DNA from: Tupaia tana
Lineage: Eukaryota; Chordata; Mammalia; Scandentia; Tupaiidae
Assembly: GCA_026018925.1 (NCBI GenBank)
Contig: JAKSZU010000165.1
Span: 248,001 to 312,000 of the forward strand
Direction: 5' to 3'
DNA: 64,000 bases
Shown: positions 44,088-53,555 of the stretch, piece after piece
Layout: each line of letters starts with the position of its first letter
How positions within the stretch are numbered: position 1 is the first letter of the stretch
Notes under the pieces: model-generated
Database searches by the model: none
Told to the model about the DNA's origin: nothing
What the model saw: the letters and a program-made list of their open reading frames with translations, nothing else
Translations under genes and position numbers: made by a program

Positions 44088-44345
44088 ATGGAGGGGTCAG
44101 GGGAACCCCGGCTGGATGCTAAATCCAAGGTCACCAACCAGCTCATAGATTTTCAGTGGAAACTGGGGATGGCTGTGAGCTCCAACAGTAGCAGATCTCT
44201 TAAATATCCATATGTGGTAGTGATGCTAAAAGTGGTGGATCATTCAGGGCAAGTAAAGAACAAGTGCTTTGAAATGACAATTTCACAGTTTCAGAATTTC
44301 TACAGACAGTTCAAAGAAATTGCTGCAGTTATTGAAACTGTCTGA
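44088..44345 (+). CDS. COMMD6: COMMD6 retrocopy reading frame, intact
   Basis: An uninterrupted 85-codon frame begins at ATG 44088 and ends with TGA at 44343-44345. Landmarks are LDAKSKVTNQLIDFQWKLGM, AVSSNSSRSLKYPYVVVMLK, SGQVKNKCFEMTI and FYRQFKEIAAVIETV, the COMM domain of COMMD6, whose usual length is 85 residues in mammals as I remember it. COMMD proteins form the Commander complex in endosomal sorting and affect NF-kappaB signalling. An in-frame GTG nine bases upstream (44079) is not needed. The frame is full-length without lesion, so the copy is young or conserved. As a retrocopy without its own promoter it may not be expressed. There is no visible selection evidence. Confidence 0.88.
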   Translation: MEGSGEPRLDAKSKVTNQLIDFQWKLGMAVSSNSSRSLKYPYVVVMLKVVDHSGQVKNKCFEMTISQFQNFYRQFKEIAAVIETV

Positions 44346-44463
44346 AAGCTGGTTATTTGGTTGAGAACTTGCTGTCATCATTCTTAACACAGACTTCACT
44401 TTCTGCAGTAATATTGCATAAGGATCAAAGGATATTTATTGAATGAAATTACACTGTGGTTTT

Positions 44464-44473
<10 letters not shown>

Positions 44474-44511
<38 letters not shown>

Positions 44512-46753
44512 ATGGACATTAATTTATTGACAGATCTCACTGTGAAGAGACAGGATAACTTTTTTTTCCTTTATTTTTCTTTCTCAGATCAATCACATTC
44601 ATTTTACATAAAGTTCTCATTATGATGTGTACAATATAGATACATGTATCTAGTTTTCAACAGAGAACCCTATATTTTCTGGTGACAAATGACTCCTCCC
44701 TTTGCCCCCCACACCCACTCTCCACCACCCACTCCCGACCCCCCACTCCCCTCCCTTACAGCCTCTGGCATCCACATTTGTCCTTTCTGCTATCAAATCA
44801 TCAGATCTTTCTCCCTCTGCTGGAGTGCTGATATTATTATTGTTATTTTTTTTTCATTGCACATCTTTACAGTGTACAGCGTGGTTTTTCCAGCATGAGT
44901 ACAGATCACATTGGTCAAGACAGTGATACCATCACATACATCATCATCAACAGACCGCCCTTCATCCCTGTGTCCATCAAACGTGATGATCGTTCCCTGA
45001 ACCGCCCTCCATCATTCATTCCCATTACCTCTCCCATGCTGTCTCCAGCATCCGCAGTTGCCATCCCTGCGACCATACCCTCCAGATCTTTCACGCTTTT
45101 TTATTTTTTCCTTTTTCAATTATGAGTTCATAAAGTTTTCCACAATAGGATACATAGATTCTGTTCAGGGTTGGGTCAAGGGTGGGTCTCGTGCAGTTCC
45201 ACAATTGTAGGTGAGTTTCTATGGAATACGGTTCTAGGAGCGCAGTTCTGGTAGGCAGAGATGGTTATCAGTTGATGCAGCACAGCCACTATCCTGTGAG
45301 TACCGAGAGTGGTGTTGTGGGGATCTGCAGCGTGAGTCATCCTCGAGTGTCTGGCTTCCCCAAGAATGGTAGAATAGTTCTTGTTTTTCCCTGAGGTAAT
45401 GCAGGGCTGGTAACCATCATCTTCTCATTGCCCATGGGCAGCGAAAGTCCTCCTATACAATATATTTCTCAATTGGTTTAAGACATCTAAAGATTCTTTC
45501 TGTTGCTTATATTTGCAAGATCTTAATTCTTGTTTTTGTCTTCAGTTTGCTGCTCGTGGCCGGTGGCCACGCGCTGGCCCGGCGGTCACGTGCTGACTCG
45601 TTGGCAACGCCCGGGTGTCTGCCTGGTAGCCATGCACAGGCCTGGCGGCCACGCCCGGGTGTAAACCTGGCAGCCACATGTAGGCCCGGTGGTCACACGT
45701 GGGTGCATGCCCGGCAGCCACGCGCAGGCTCGGTGGTCACCCGCAGGCCCAGCGGCTGTGAACGGGTGCAGGCCCAGCAGCCACACGCAGGCCCGGTGGC
45801 TACGCGCTGGTCCGGTGGCTGCACACAGGCCAGACAGCCACACGCTGGCCCGACGGCCACTCACAGGCGCAGGCCCGGCGGCCACGCTCATGCCTGGCGG
45901 CCACTGGCAGGCCCGGTGGCCACACACAGGCGCAGGCCTGGCGGCCACACACAGGCGCAGGCCCGGCAGCCACGCACAGGACTGGCGGCCATGCTCAGGC
46001 CCGGCGGCCATTTGCCGACCCGGGGGTCATGCGCAGGCCCGGCGGCCACACGCGGGCCCGGCAACCACTCGTAGGCCCGGGAGACACATGTGGGCCCGGC
46101 GGCCACACGGCCCGGCAACCACACTCCGGTCCAGCAGCCGTGCATAGGCTCAGTCCCGGTGGCCACGCATAGGCCCGGCAGCCACTCACAGGAGCAGGCC
46201 CGGTGGCCGGGAGCAGGCCCGGCGGCCACGCGTAGGCGCAGGCCTGGCAGCCACACTCAGACCCGGCGGCCACTCACAAGTCCGGCGGCCTCGCGCCGGC
46301 CCCGCGGCCATGCGCAGGCCCAACGGCCACACGCCAGCCCTGAGTGCACGATTGTGCCCGGGACCTATCGCCATCTCCCACTCGCCTGCCCGTGCAGAGA
46401 CAGAAAGAACGGCGACCTCAGCCTTTTGGTGCCACCGGCCCGTGTCGGCGCCGAGTGCGGGACAGACCCCACACCGGAGAGGCAGCGGGAGCCGGGCGGT
46501 CCGGGCCGTCGCACGCTGAGAGCAGAGGAGAGTCCGCCCCCCGCCCCTGCGCTGGTGCGGGGGGCAGGCTCTGCCGTCGCCTCGCTCCGCCGCCGCCGCG
46601 CTGGCGCGGGGGGCGGGCTCAGCTGCTGCCTCGCTGCCGCCGCCGCGCTGGTGCGGGGGGCGGGCAGCGGGCTCGGCCGCGCCGGCGCGGGGGGCGAAGG
46701 AGCGGGCTCGGCCGCCGCCTCGCCGCCGCCGCCGCCACTCTGGCATGGGGAGA
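44474..46753 (-). mobile_element. SVA-like composite retroelement (novel candidate)
   Basis: Minus-strand order: (1) 46753-46350, very GC-rich and CpG-rich with imperfect tandem units of about 70 bp around gcgcggcggcgg; (2) 46340-45545, minisatellite of 19-bp units; (3) 45540-45095, similar over about 200 bp (45125-45330) to the LTR at 14770-15000, and ending like that LTR with AATAAAAAAGCGTGAAAGATC, of which 20 bp or less match; (4) 45090-44830, similar to the repeat tail at 16.6-16.87 kb; (5) 44830-44508, unique tail with AATAAA 16-20 bp before (6) 40 A (44468-44507 as T). Repeats ggtttttcaatttttt at 44458-44473 and 46754-46769 are the target-site duplication. It has no coding capacity, so it must be mobilised in trans, presumably by L1. 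Only one copy is in the window. A one-off retrocopy of a chimeric transcript is the alternative. Confidence 0.7.
45545..46340. repeat. GC-rich minisatellite, 19-bp unit
   Basis: The period is 19 bp with consensus close to AGGCCCGGCGGCCACGCGC on the plus strand, about 40 units. A 25-bp variant carries an extra aggcgc. Units differ at several positions. Nearly every unit contains GGCC and one or two CpG. It produces long spurious reading frames on both strands (175, 152, 141 and more codons) because the period and composition avoid stops. Confidence 0.92.
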
Positions 46754-46759
46754 GGTTTT

Positions 46760-46763
<4 letters not shown>

Positions 46764-46795
<32 letters not shown>

Positions 46796-47048
46796 GAGAG
46801 GTTTTTCGCTATAGGGCGCGTGCGCTCGCCAGACAGACAGAGAGAGACATAGAGACAGAAAGCGAGAAATCACCCCCCAGGGGGGATGGTCACGCCGCAA
46901 TCCCTTCTCCTCCATTCTCCTCTCGGGATCTTGGGCACGCACGCACACGCGCCCGGCGTGAGTTGTAAGCCACCGGGTCCGAGACGCGAACCGCGGTCGA
47001 CTACGTGGGAGTCCAGCGACATAGCCATTACGCTAACTGCTGGTTCCC
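46764..47048 (-). mobile_element. SINE-A, young copy next to the composite element
   Basis: 31 T (46764-46794) are followed by ggagaggtttttcgctatag and a complete reversed SINE-A with intact CpG sites, ending gctggttccc at 47048. Flanks tcaatttttt (46760-46769 and 47049-47058) are its 10-bp duplication. It entered the right-hand target-site copy of the composite element, reusing the same nick site. Confidence 0.9.
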
Positions 47049-47331
47049 TCAATTTTTTGAAATAAGTCAAACAGGCTGGAATCAGTGATGATTGTGCAGC
47101 CTTGCGGAGGTGCTATACATGACTGAATTGAATGCTCCAGATGGTGTGCTTTGTGGTCTGTGAATTATATCTCAGTAAAAAAAATGTCAAAGGAACAGAA
47201 GAATATAAAAAAAAAATCAAAGGAACAGAAAAATCAAAAGAACAGAAGGCAACACGAGTTTATGTATTAGAACAATAGTTTTTAAATGTATTGGTATTGG
47301 AAGGATTTTATGAAAAAAGTCTCACAAGGAG

Positions 47332-47334
<3 letters not shown>

Positions 47335-47377
<43 letters not shown>
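47335..47377. repeat. (TA)n microsatellite in the COMMD6 retrocopy 3' UTR
   Basis: A pure ta run. Confidence 0.95.
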
Positions 47378-47378
<1 letters not shown>

Positions 47379-47679
47379 ATATATGTACTGATCCTTTGTG
47401 GTTCGTAAGCATGAGTAGGTTTTCACAGTGTTATGTGAGATGTGCCTCCCTCAAACCTTGTTACAACATTGGCACTGTACCTGTCTGATGTAAAAAATAA
47501 ATAAATCATATATAGAAATCAGAAAATTATTATTTGGTTGGCATCACCTTACTAACTTAGTCTTGTAACTGTCCCTTATAATAATAAAAGCAAGAGTAAG
47601 CTTTCTTTTCTCAAAAAAAAAGCAATTTGTAATAAATATATAAATTTAAAACTTTTAAATTCTTTTTTATTAAGAGAGA

Positions 47680-47925
47680 TTTTTGCTATAGGGTATGTGT
47701 GATTTCCAGAGAGAGAGAGAAACAGAGAGACAATATCATGAGAAATCACCCCCCAGGAGGAATGGCCATGCCATAATCCCTTTTCCCCCATTCTCCTCTT
47801 GGAATTTGAGGCATGTATGCACACATCATTGGAATGAGTTTTAAGCCTCCTGGTCTGAGATTTGAACCATGGTCAACTACATGAGAGTCCAGTGACATAA
47901 CAATTATGCCATCAGTGGTCCACAA
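47680..47925 (-). mobile_element. SINE-A, old copy
   Basis: It is the sister of 3440-3690, with reversed end gagatttttgctataggg. Confidence 0.8.
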
Positions 47926-47934
47926 GCTTTTAAA

Positions 47935-48165
47935 TTCTAAAGAGGTTTTCATTCCTGATGGGCATGTAAACTTCCCAGAGAGACAGATAAACTTTGAGAG
48001 ATGGGAAAAGAAGTGCCCGCATGGGGAATGAGCTGCAATCTTCATTTCTCCTTTCTTCTGGGATTTTGAGAATGCATGCATGCACATGTGCCTGGCATAT
48101 TTTTGAGTCCTCCAGGTCTTGGACTTGGGCCATGTGGAATTCAGCTGTCTTATTCAATAGCCCAT
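47935..48165 (-). mobile_element. SINE-A, old degraded copy
   Basis: It is the sister of 3700-3935. Confidence 0.65.
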
Positions 48166-48199
48166 AGATCTATCACACTAAAGAGATAGTGTGTGAGGA

Positions 48200-48257
48200 A
48201 TTATTTATTTAATTGTATCTATTATTATTTTTAATTTTCTCATTACGATATGGGAGC

Positions 48258-48320
<63 letters not shown>

Positions 48321-48412
48321 AAAGTTAGAAGGCAAGCTGGTCAGGACCAGAACTCAAACCAGTCAGCCATGTGGGAGTCCAGAGATTTAACCACTTGTAG
48401 GTCTCACTAAGG
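48200..48412 (-). mobile_element. SINE-B with long (GA)n
   Basis: The reversed SINE-B contains a pure ga run at about 48264-48317. The sister at 4010-4145 has only a short run. The head end is cgacctac-like and degraded (accacttgtaggtctc). Confidence 0.8.
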
Positions 48413-48789
48413 AGATTTTTATTAAAACATGTTAGTCTCTTATTTTAAAATTTATAACATTCCTTTGCAGAAAACAATTATCTTTTATTTTTATACAGCT
48501 GTTCTTACAGTTTTTACATTTTTAGAATAGAAGCACTCTCATCTTTTTAAGGTAATCATTTTGACAAAACTACTTGCTTTTCCAAGAGTCAACTTCAAAC
48601 TTCCTCAGAGAGCAAATCAAATGTTGTTTTGTTAGTACAAGTAGAAATCAAATGGAAACTAACTTCCTGATCTTTATTTTTATGTATTTATATTATATTT
48701 ATTTGTTTTTCTCAACAGATTGGTCTGATGTATTGCCTCTCTTTGATAAAAATGTTTTACACATAGTTTATGAACTTACTGTATATTTT

Positions 48790-48975
48790 AAAAATTATTT
48801 ATTTTATTTTATTTTTATTATAGTTTTAGGTTTGCTATAGGTCATGCGTACTCACCAAAGAGAGTCAGAGAGCAAGAGAGAGGGAAAGTGAGAAAGCAAG
48901 TCACCAGGCCCAGGATTCAAAATATAGTCAACCATATGAGAGTTTAGTGCATTAACCATGATGCCACCTGATGGT
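48790..48975 (-). mobile_element. SINE-B copy
   Basis: The text gctataggtcatgcgtactc links it to SINE-A. It ends gatgccacctgatgg. Block A has no equivalent near 4690. Confidence 0.75.
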
Positions 48976-48984
48976 TTTATGACT

Positions 48985-49550
48985 TAGTGTTTATTTAAAA
49001 TATAAACTTATAAACCAAATAGAATGTCCTGAGACTATATGCATGAAAAGTGGTTCCCTGTTTTAAAATTAAGTCACTGTTCCTTCTTCCATGATTTTTG
49101 AAGATGGTATAAGGAAAATTAAAAATTAATTCTGTTATGATCAAGACAGGCACAGTAAATAACTTCAGACACCTGTAGGTCATCCATGCCAGTAAAAGAG
49201 CACAACTGCTCAGATGCTCCCCAAATGGTCATGCTGAATTTAGAATATTCTAATATTTCTTCCAATATTTTGTCTATCTTAATTCTGTTCATTGTAAGTT
49301 ATGTTAAGGTTCTGTTGTGACTACTTTCCATACTTTCTCTTCCCAGAATTTTATAAAATCAAGGACAGGGGAAGACATGGTGAAGTCAAGGAGACAGGAG
49401 AAATAGGACGATGAGAAGAAGCCAGCCTCCAAGGACAATTCATAGAGAACACACAGAGTAGATCAATCATGTACAACTAAAGGAGAGCTCTCACTTTAGA
49501 GAAATAGGTTTATTCTCTAAATATAATTATTTTAGTACCACAAAAAATAT
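48985..49550. other. Block C intron sequence, nothing recognised
   Basis: Non-repetitive AT-rich sequence with no homologue in block A or B within the window and no exon-like frame. Confidence 0.45.
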
Positions 49551-49554
49551 ATAC

Positions 49555-49800
49555 TTAAGCAGATGGCTTTGTGGTTAGAGTGACTGAGTTCCCACATGAC
49601 CTACCACAATTTGAGTTTTGGATTGGTGGCTTGAAAATCATGCAAGGTATGTGTTTGAGCATGCCTAAAATCTGGAGAGGAGACTAGAGGAGAAGGGGAT
49701 GCATGCAGCATGGTCATGTCCCTAGAAGTTTATTTCACTTTTCTTCTGTCTCTCTCCTTTCTAGGAAGCACACTTGCCCTAAGGGAAAAAGCTAAATACA
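49555..49800 (+). mobile_element. SINE-A, older copy
   Basis: It starts near taagcagatggctttgtggt and ends gccctaagggaaaaagct. Confidence 0.75.
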
Positions 49801-49829
49801 AAAAATTAAAAGAAAAAAAAAAACACTTT

Positions 49830-50070
49830 TGGGGCCAGATATGATGTGATGGTTAAGGAGGATTTCCACATGATTGACCATGGTTTGAATCTCAGACCTG
49901 TAATGTTTCATACACCAGGCCTGAGTGTATGCCTGGTGCCCAAATCACAAGAGGAGAATGGAGCAGAAGGGACTGTGCTTTGGTCTTATCCCGTGGAGAG
50001 TGATTTTTCTTTTTCTCTCAATGTCTCTCTCTAGTGAGAGCACATGAACTATGAGAGAAATATTTTTTTA
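49830..50070 (+). mobile_element. SINE-A, older copy
   Basis: The head ggggccagatatgatgtgat and body gaggagaatggagcagaagg are readable. It lies only 30 bp after the previous SINE. Confidence 0.75.
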
Positions 50071-50124
50071 AATGAAAAAGAAAATGCCTCCAAACAACAT
50101 CAGGTGCTTATGAAGGATGTTTAC

Positions 50125-50265
50125 CTGCCAGGGAAGAATAAGCTGGTCTGCATCTCCTACAGACCTCATTTCTAATTTTTGCAAAAGCATCTTATAAAGA
50201 CCTTGGGTCACCACATGCACAGCATGATAGATTACAAAAAAACTAGAATCAAATGTATTCATCAT
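50125..50265 (-). pseudogene. V2R exon 3, 3' end (locus C)
   Basis: The minus strand reads MMNTFDSSFFVIYHAVHVVT then QGLYKMLLQKLEMRSVGDAD and QLILPWQ, followed by a donor gtaaac (50124 downwards). This matches the end of the large V2R exon 3, where a tyrosine-rich helix (typically VYNAVYAVAHTLHEMLLQ-like in the family) precedes a PWQ donor. The exon ends on a complete codon, as expected. The rest of the exon (about 600-700 nt usually) is not present to the right, so only the last part of the second ligand-binding lobe survives. There is no exon 2 for this locus. Confidence 0.8.
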
Positions 50266-50269
50266 GTAA

Positions 50270-50700
50270 AAATTAAGTGGTAGAAACTCTATGGAAGAAT
50301 TTGGTGAGCAGTCTCCAAGTTTGCTACATAGTGACCCAGTAAGTGAGCAACTAAAACATAAAACCCAGAGTTTACTGAAATAAAAGTCTTCTGGGTTTGG
50401 GAAAGGGTTGACTGTCTTGAGAAATTACTTAAAGCTAGGAATTTTTCTCTGAGGATCTCTCTGCCCTGGGGCTCTACACCTGTCATCCTCCATTTTAATG
50501 AAATACAATTTTGAAAAAAACATGTTTTGCACTGTTTCACTCCCCCAGACTATGACTTCATAATGGCTAGGTAAGGCTTTGGGGACCATCCTATCCTGAG
50601 AACAAGTTTTGTAACTTTGTGACTAAGAGAGGCCAAATTATCTGTATCACACAAGTGCTCCTATAATTTGGACTTTAAAAATGGTGTTAAAATATACAAA
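50270..50700. other. Block C sequence homologous to 13.1-13.3 kb
   Basis: The part 50440-50640 matches 13120-13320 inverted. The stretch 50270-50440 is unmatched and may include worn exon 3 sequence. No further feature. Confidence 0.5.
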
Positions 50701-50703
50701 AGT

Positions 50704-50950
50704 TGGACTAGCAGGTGGCATAGTAGTTAAGAAACTGGACTCCCACATGACTGACCATGGTTTGAACCCAGGACTCTGGAGTTTAACACTCATACTGAGC
50801 ACTTGTATATGCATACCAAAAATCTTGGAATAGAGGAAAATGGAGAAGAAATTGTGGTGTGACTATTCTTCTTAGGGGGTGATTTTTCACTTTAACTCTC
50901 TCTCTTTAGCAATCACATGTGCCCTATAGCAAAAGTATCTCTCTGAATAA
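50704..50950 (+). mobile_element. SINE-A, older copy
   Basis: The head ggactagcaggtggcatagt leads to gccctatagcaaaagtatct. Confidence 0.8.
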
Positions 50951-50959
50951 AAAATAAAT

Positions 50960-51500
50960 AAATAAATCCACAATAGCCTAACTCTGTATGATGAGTTAGA
51001 AAGGAGGGGAAGAAATAATATTAGTCAGTAGTGGCTTCCTCATTAGTGTACAGAAGGCATTTAACTGCTATGTCCAATATCACTCTCAGGTCTGCAACAC
51101 CATCATGGCACAAATGAGCCTTATAACTTACAAAGAAGTAAGATACTTTTCAGAGAAGATTAGATTATTTTTAAATTTGAATGTTCCATAAAATTAATCC
51201 ACATACCACTAAGAATGGTGTCCTCTGCTCTGTCCACTGATAATTCAGGTGTCAAGTACTCATTATATGATTTAATATTTAATAACTAAAAATAACTCTA
51301 TTCTTGACCCAACATTTATCTATTACATTTTTCTCTTACTAGTCTTTATAGAAAATATTCCTGAAAAATTTTCATGACTTGTTTATTTATTTATTTTTGT
51401 ATTTCTATTTTTTGATTTTTTATAAGAATATGAAATGCAGAAAGATATTTTAACTGATGTAAACTTTGAGTGATGGCTTAATTTAGCCATTTAGAATTAT
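50960..51500. other. Ancestral single-copy sequence of the V2R locus
   Basis: Inverted counterpart of 12240-12720. No gene or repeat recognised. Confidence 0.6.
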
Positions 51501-51504
51501 TACC

Positions 51505-51655
51505 AGGGCCAGCAGGTGATGTGGTGGTGAACTTGTTGTACTCCTGCATGGCTGACTCCAGTTTGAGTTCCAGACTCGGCAGCTTGCTTTCTCAATTTCC
51601 CTCTCTCAATTTGGTCAAAATAAATAAATAATAATAATAAATAAAATTAAATGAA
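51505..51655 (+). mobile_element. SINE-B copy
   Basis: The head ccagggccagcaggtgatgt leads to tttggtcaaaataaataaat. It is the inverted sister of 12080-12240. Confidence 0.8.
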
Positions 51656-51869
51656 ATAATTAATTAAAAACAACATATATATTACATCACAACTTGTTTC
51701 TGTGGTGAGAACACAATATCTACTTTCAGAGATTTATTCAGGTGTACAATTTAATGTATTTAATTGCACTGTTATGATGGACATTAGAACATTTGAACTT
51801 ATTCCTCTTATCTAACTCAAATACTATATATTTTTTTACCAATATTTTAATTTCAATTTAATTTGTTTT

Positions 51870-52090
51870 TAGAGAGAATTTTGATATAGGGCATATGTGT
51901 TTGCTGGGGAGACATAGGCACAAGTCAAGAAAGAACTCCAGGAGGATGTTCACACTGCAATCCCTCTCCTCCTTTATGCTCTTGGCATTTGGGGCAAACA
52001 CATATATGTGCCTGGCATGACTTATAAGCCATTGAGTGCAGGACTAATTTGCGGTCTACCTGGGAGCCCAACGACCATCAGCTGCTTTCT
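51870..52090 (-). mobile_element. SINE-A, older copy
   Basis: Reversed body from agagagaattttgatatagg to cgaccatcagctgctttc. It lies where block B carries two plus-strand SINE-A copies, so it is independent of them. Confidence 0.75.
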
Positions 52091-52459
52091 TGACCATTTT
52101 TAAAACCTGGCTACCCTCAACCTATAGTAGCTGTCATATTATTCTCTGCTTCTGTGAATTTTAGTTTTTAATAATCTATTACATGTAAGATGGTGAGGTG
52201 TATGTTTCTGTGTACTTGAGTTATTTCAATCAGCAAAATGTCCTCCAAGTTCATCCCTGTTGTTGAAATAACAGAATATGTTCTGTTAATTTTAGGGTCC
52301 ATGTGATCACCTGACACTAAGGGAGAGAGAAACACGTTCCAATGGAGCTTCATCATGCTTCAATCCCTTCTTCATTTCTCCATTCTGTCAGAATTTCAGG
52401 AATGCACACACATATACATAGTGGGTTGTTTGTTTGTTTGTTTGTTTTGTTTTGTTTTG

Positions 52460-52800
52460 TTTTCTGGAGAGGTTTTTTTGCTATAGGGCATGTGCACTCA
52501 CCAGAAAGACAGAGAGACAGAGAGAGAGAAAGCGAGAAATCAAACCCCACCCCCAGGGGGATGGCCATGCCACAATCTCTTCTCCTCCATTCTCCTTTTG
52601 GAATCTTAGGTATGCACACATACACACCTAGCATGAGTTTAAACCAGTGGGTTGGGAACTCGAACTGCGGTCGACTACATAGGATACTGGGCATGCACAC
52701 ACACATGCCTGTCATGAGTTTAAGCCACTGGGTTCGGGACTCGAACATGGACAAATACATGGGAATCCAACGACATAGTCATTATACCAACTGCTGGTCC
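52460..52800 (-). mobile_element. SINE-A with internal duplication
   Basis: The reversed SINE-A (from ctggagaggtttttttgcta) runs to actacataggat, then repeats the stretch from gggcatgcacacacacatg through the head to ccaactgctggtccc. About 75-80 bp of middle and head is present twice with different substitutions, so either an old tandem duplication or two nested copies. Confidence 0.8.
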
Positions 52801-52801
52801 C

Positions 52802-53150
52802 ATCAAAAAATCTTGCCTACCAATATCTTTGAAGGTTGTCTCTACATTTCCTACTACTAGTTTTGTAGTTTGAGGTTTTATATTTGAATATTTGATCCAT
52901 TTTGAGTTGATTTTTGTTAATGGTAGAGATAGCATCCAGTTTTATATTTCCACAGGTGGATATCCAGTTTTTCCAGCACTATATGCTGAAAAGACTTTCT
53001 TTTCTCCACTGCATTGTATTGTACCATTTGTCAAAGATCAATTGGCTGTATGATTTGGGATTTCTTTTTAACTGACATTTTCATTATGACATTATGTCCA
53101 ACAACTTTTATATAGTTATTAGAAACCCATTTATGGTAAAGTATCTTTCA
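52802..53150 (-). mobile_element. L1 ORF2 fragment, reversed
   Basis: The minus strand reads INSKWIKYSNIKPQTTKLVV and GNVETTFKDIGRQDF, equivalent to the ORF2 stretch near 61.3 kb. It is only a short fragment. Confidence 0.8.
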
Positions 53151-53169
53151 AATATTTTGCCTGTTTTGG

Positions 53170-53405
53170 GTAAAATAGATTGGAAGGGTGGCTAAGGCAC
53201 TGGATTCTCACATGGCCAACTGTGGTTCACATCCCAGAACCGGTAGCTTGGAAATATCAAACTGTACATGTGTGCATGAGTGACCAAAATCCTAAGAGGA
53301 CAATAGATTGTGGCATAGTCATCCACTCTAGGGGGAGATTTCTGACTTTCCCTCTCTGTTTCTCTCTAGCAAGGCCACACAATCTATGACAAAAACAAAA
53401 ACAAA
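53170..53405 (+). mobile_element. SINE-A, older copy
   Basis: It runs from ggctaaggcactggattct to the end caatctatgacaaaaac. Confidence 0.75.
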
Positions 53406-53555
53406 CGCAAATAAACAAACAAACAAACAAAACAAATAAAGCTGTGAGATGAATAGAGTCCATCCCATGAGTGGCAGAGATGGGACCTGGTCCTACCTGA
53501 AATGTGTCTTGAAAGCTGACTGTGGGAAGCATCTCCAGGGAACTTTTAGAACTTT

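Larger units (their letters stand above)
44020..47616 (+). mobile_element. COMMD6 retrocopy, with later insertions in its 3' UTR
   Basis: A perfect 14-bp repeat aaaaagcaatttgt (44006-44019 and 47617-47630) brackets the whole interval, and block A shows the unoccupied site at about 3380. The retrocopy starts in the 5' UTR (agagaaagcggaaggctggg), contains the complete reading frame, continues in the 3' UTR to 44463, resumes at about 47049 after nested insertions, and ends with AATAAA (47583-47588) about 25 bp before the A tail. It has no introns. It lies in the intron region of V2R locus C. Confidence 0.88.
31820..52330. repeat. Segmental duplication block C
   Basis: The longest of the four related blocks. 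It is inverted relative to block B, direct to block A (over 38085-48675) and direct to block D (31825-32425 with 56118-56702, and 32410-33660 with 62750-64000). It carries V2R exon 6 and an exon 3 end on the minus strand. Its own later insertions include an L1 3' end (33.7 kb), a SINE (35.28 kb), an L1 (39.7 kb) and the COMMD6 retrocopy (44.0 kb). Confidence 0.88.

Noticed and set aside
45547-46968. Long overlapping open frames (175, 152, 141, 186, 292 codons) on both strands
   Set aside because: They are produced by the 19-bp minisatellite and the GC-rich tandem units, which lack stops in several frames. All frames and both strands are open at once, and the translations are repeats rich in G, P, A, R and H.
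46764-47048. SINE-A as the 5' module of the composite element
   Set aside because: It would fit the SVA plan (Alu-like 5' part), but the 16-bp duplication between 44458 and 46754 closes the composite without the SINE, and the SINE has its own 10-bp duplication. The issue is kept open in the findings.
48264-48317. (GA)n as a CRISPR-like or regulatory repeat
   Set aside because: It is a simple dinucleotide run inside a SINE. There are no spacers, and CRISPR arrays are not expected in mammalian DNA.
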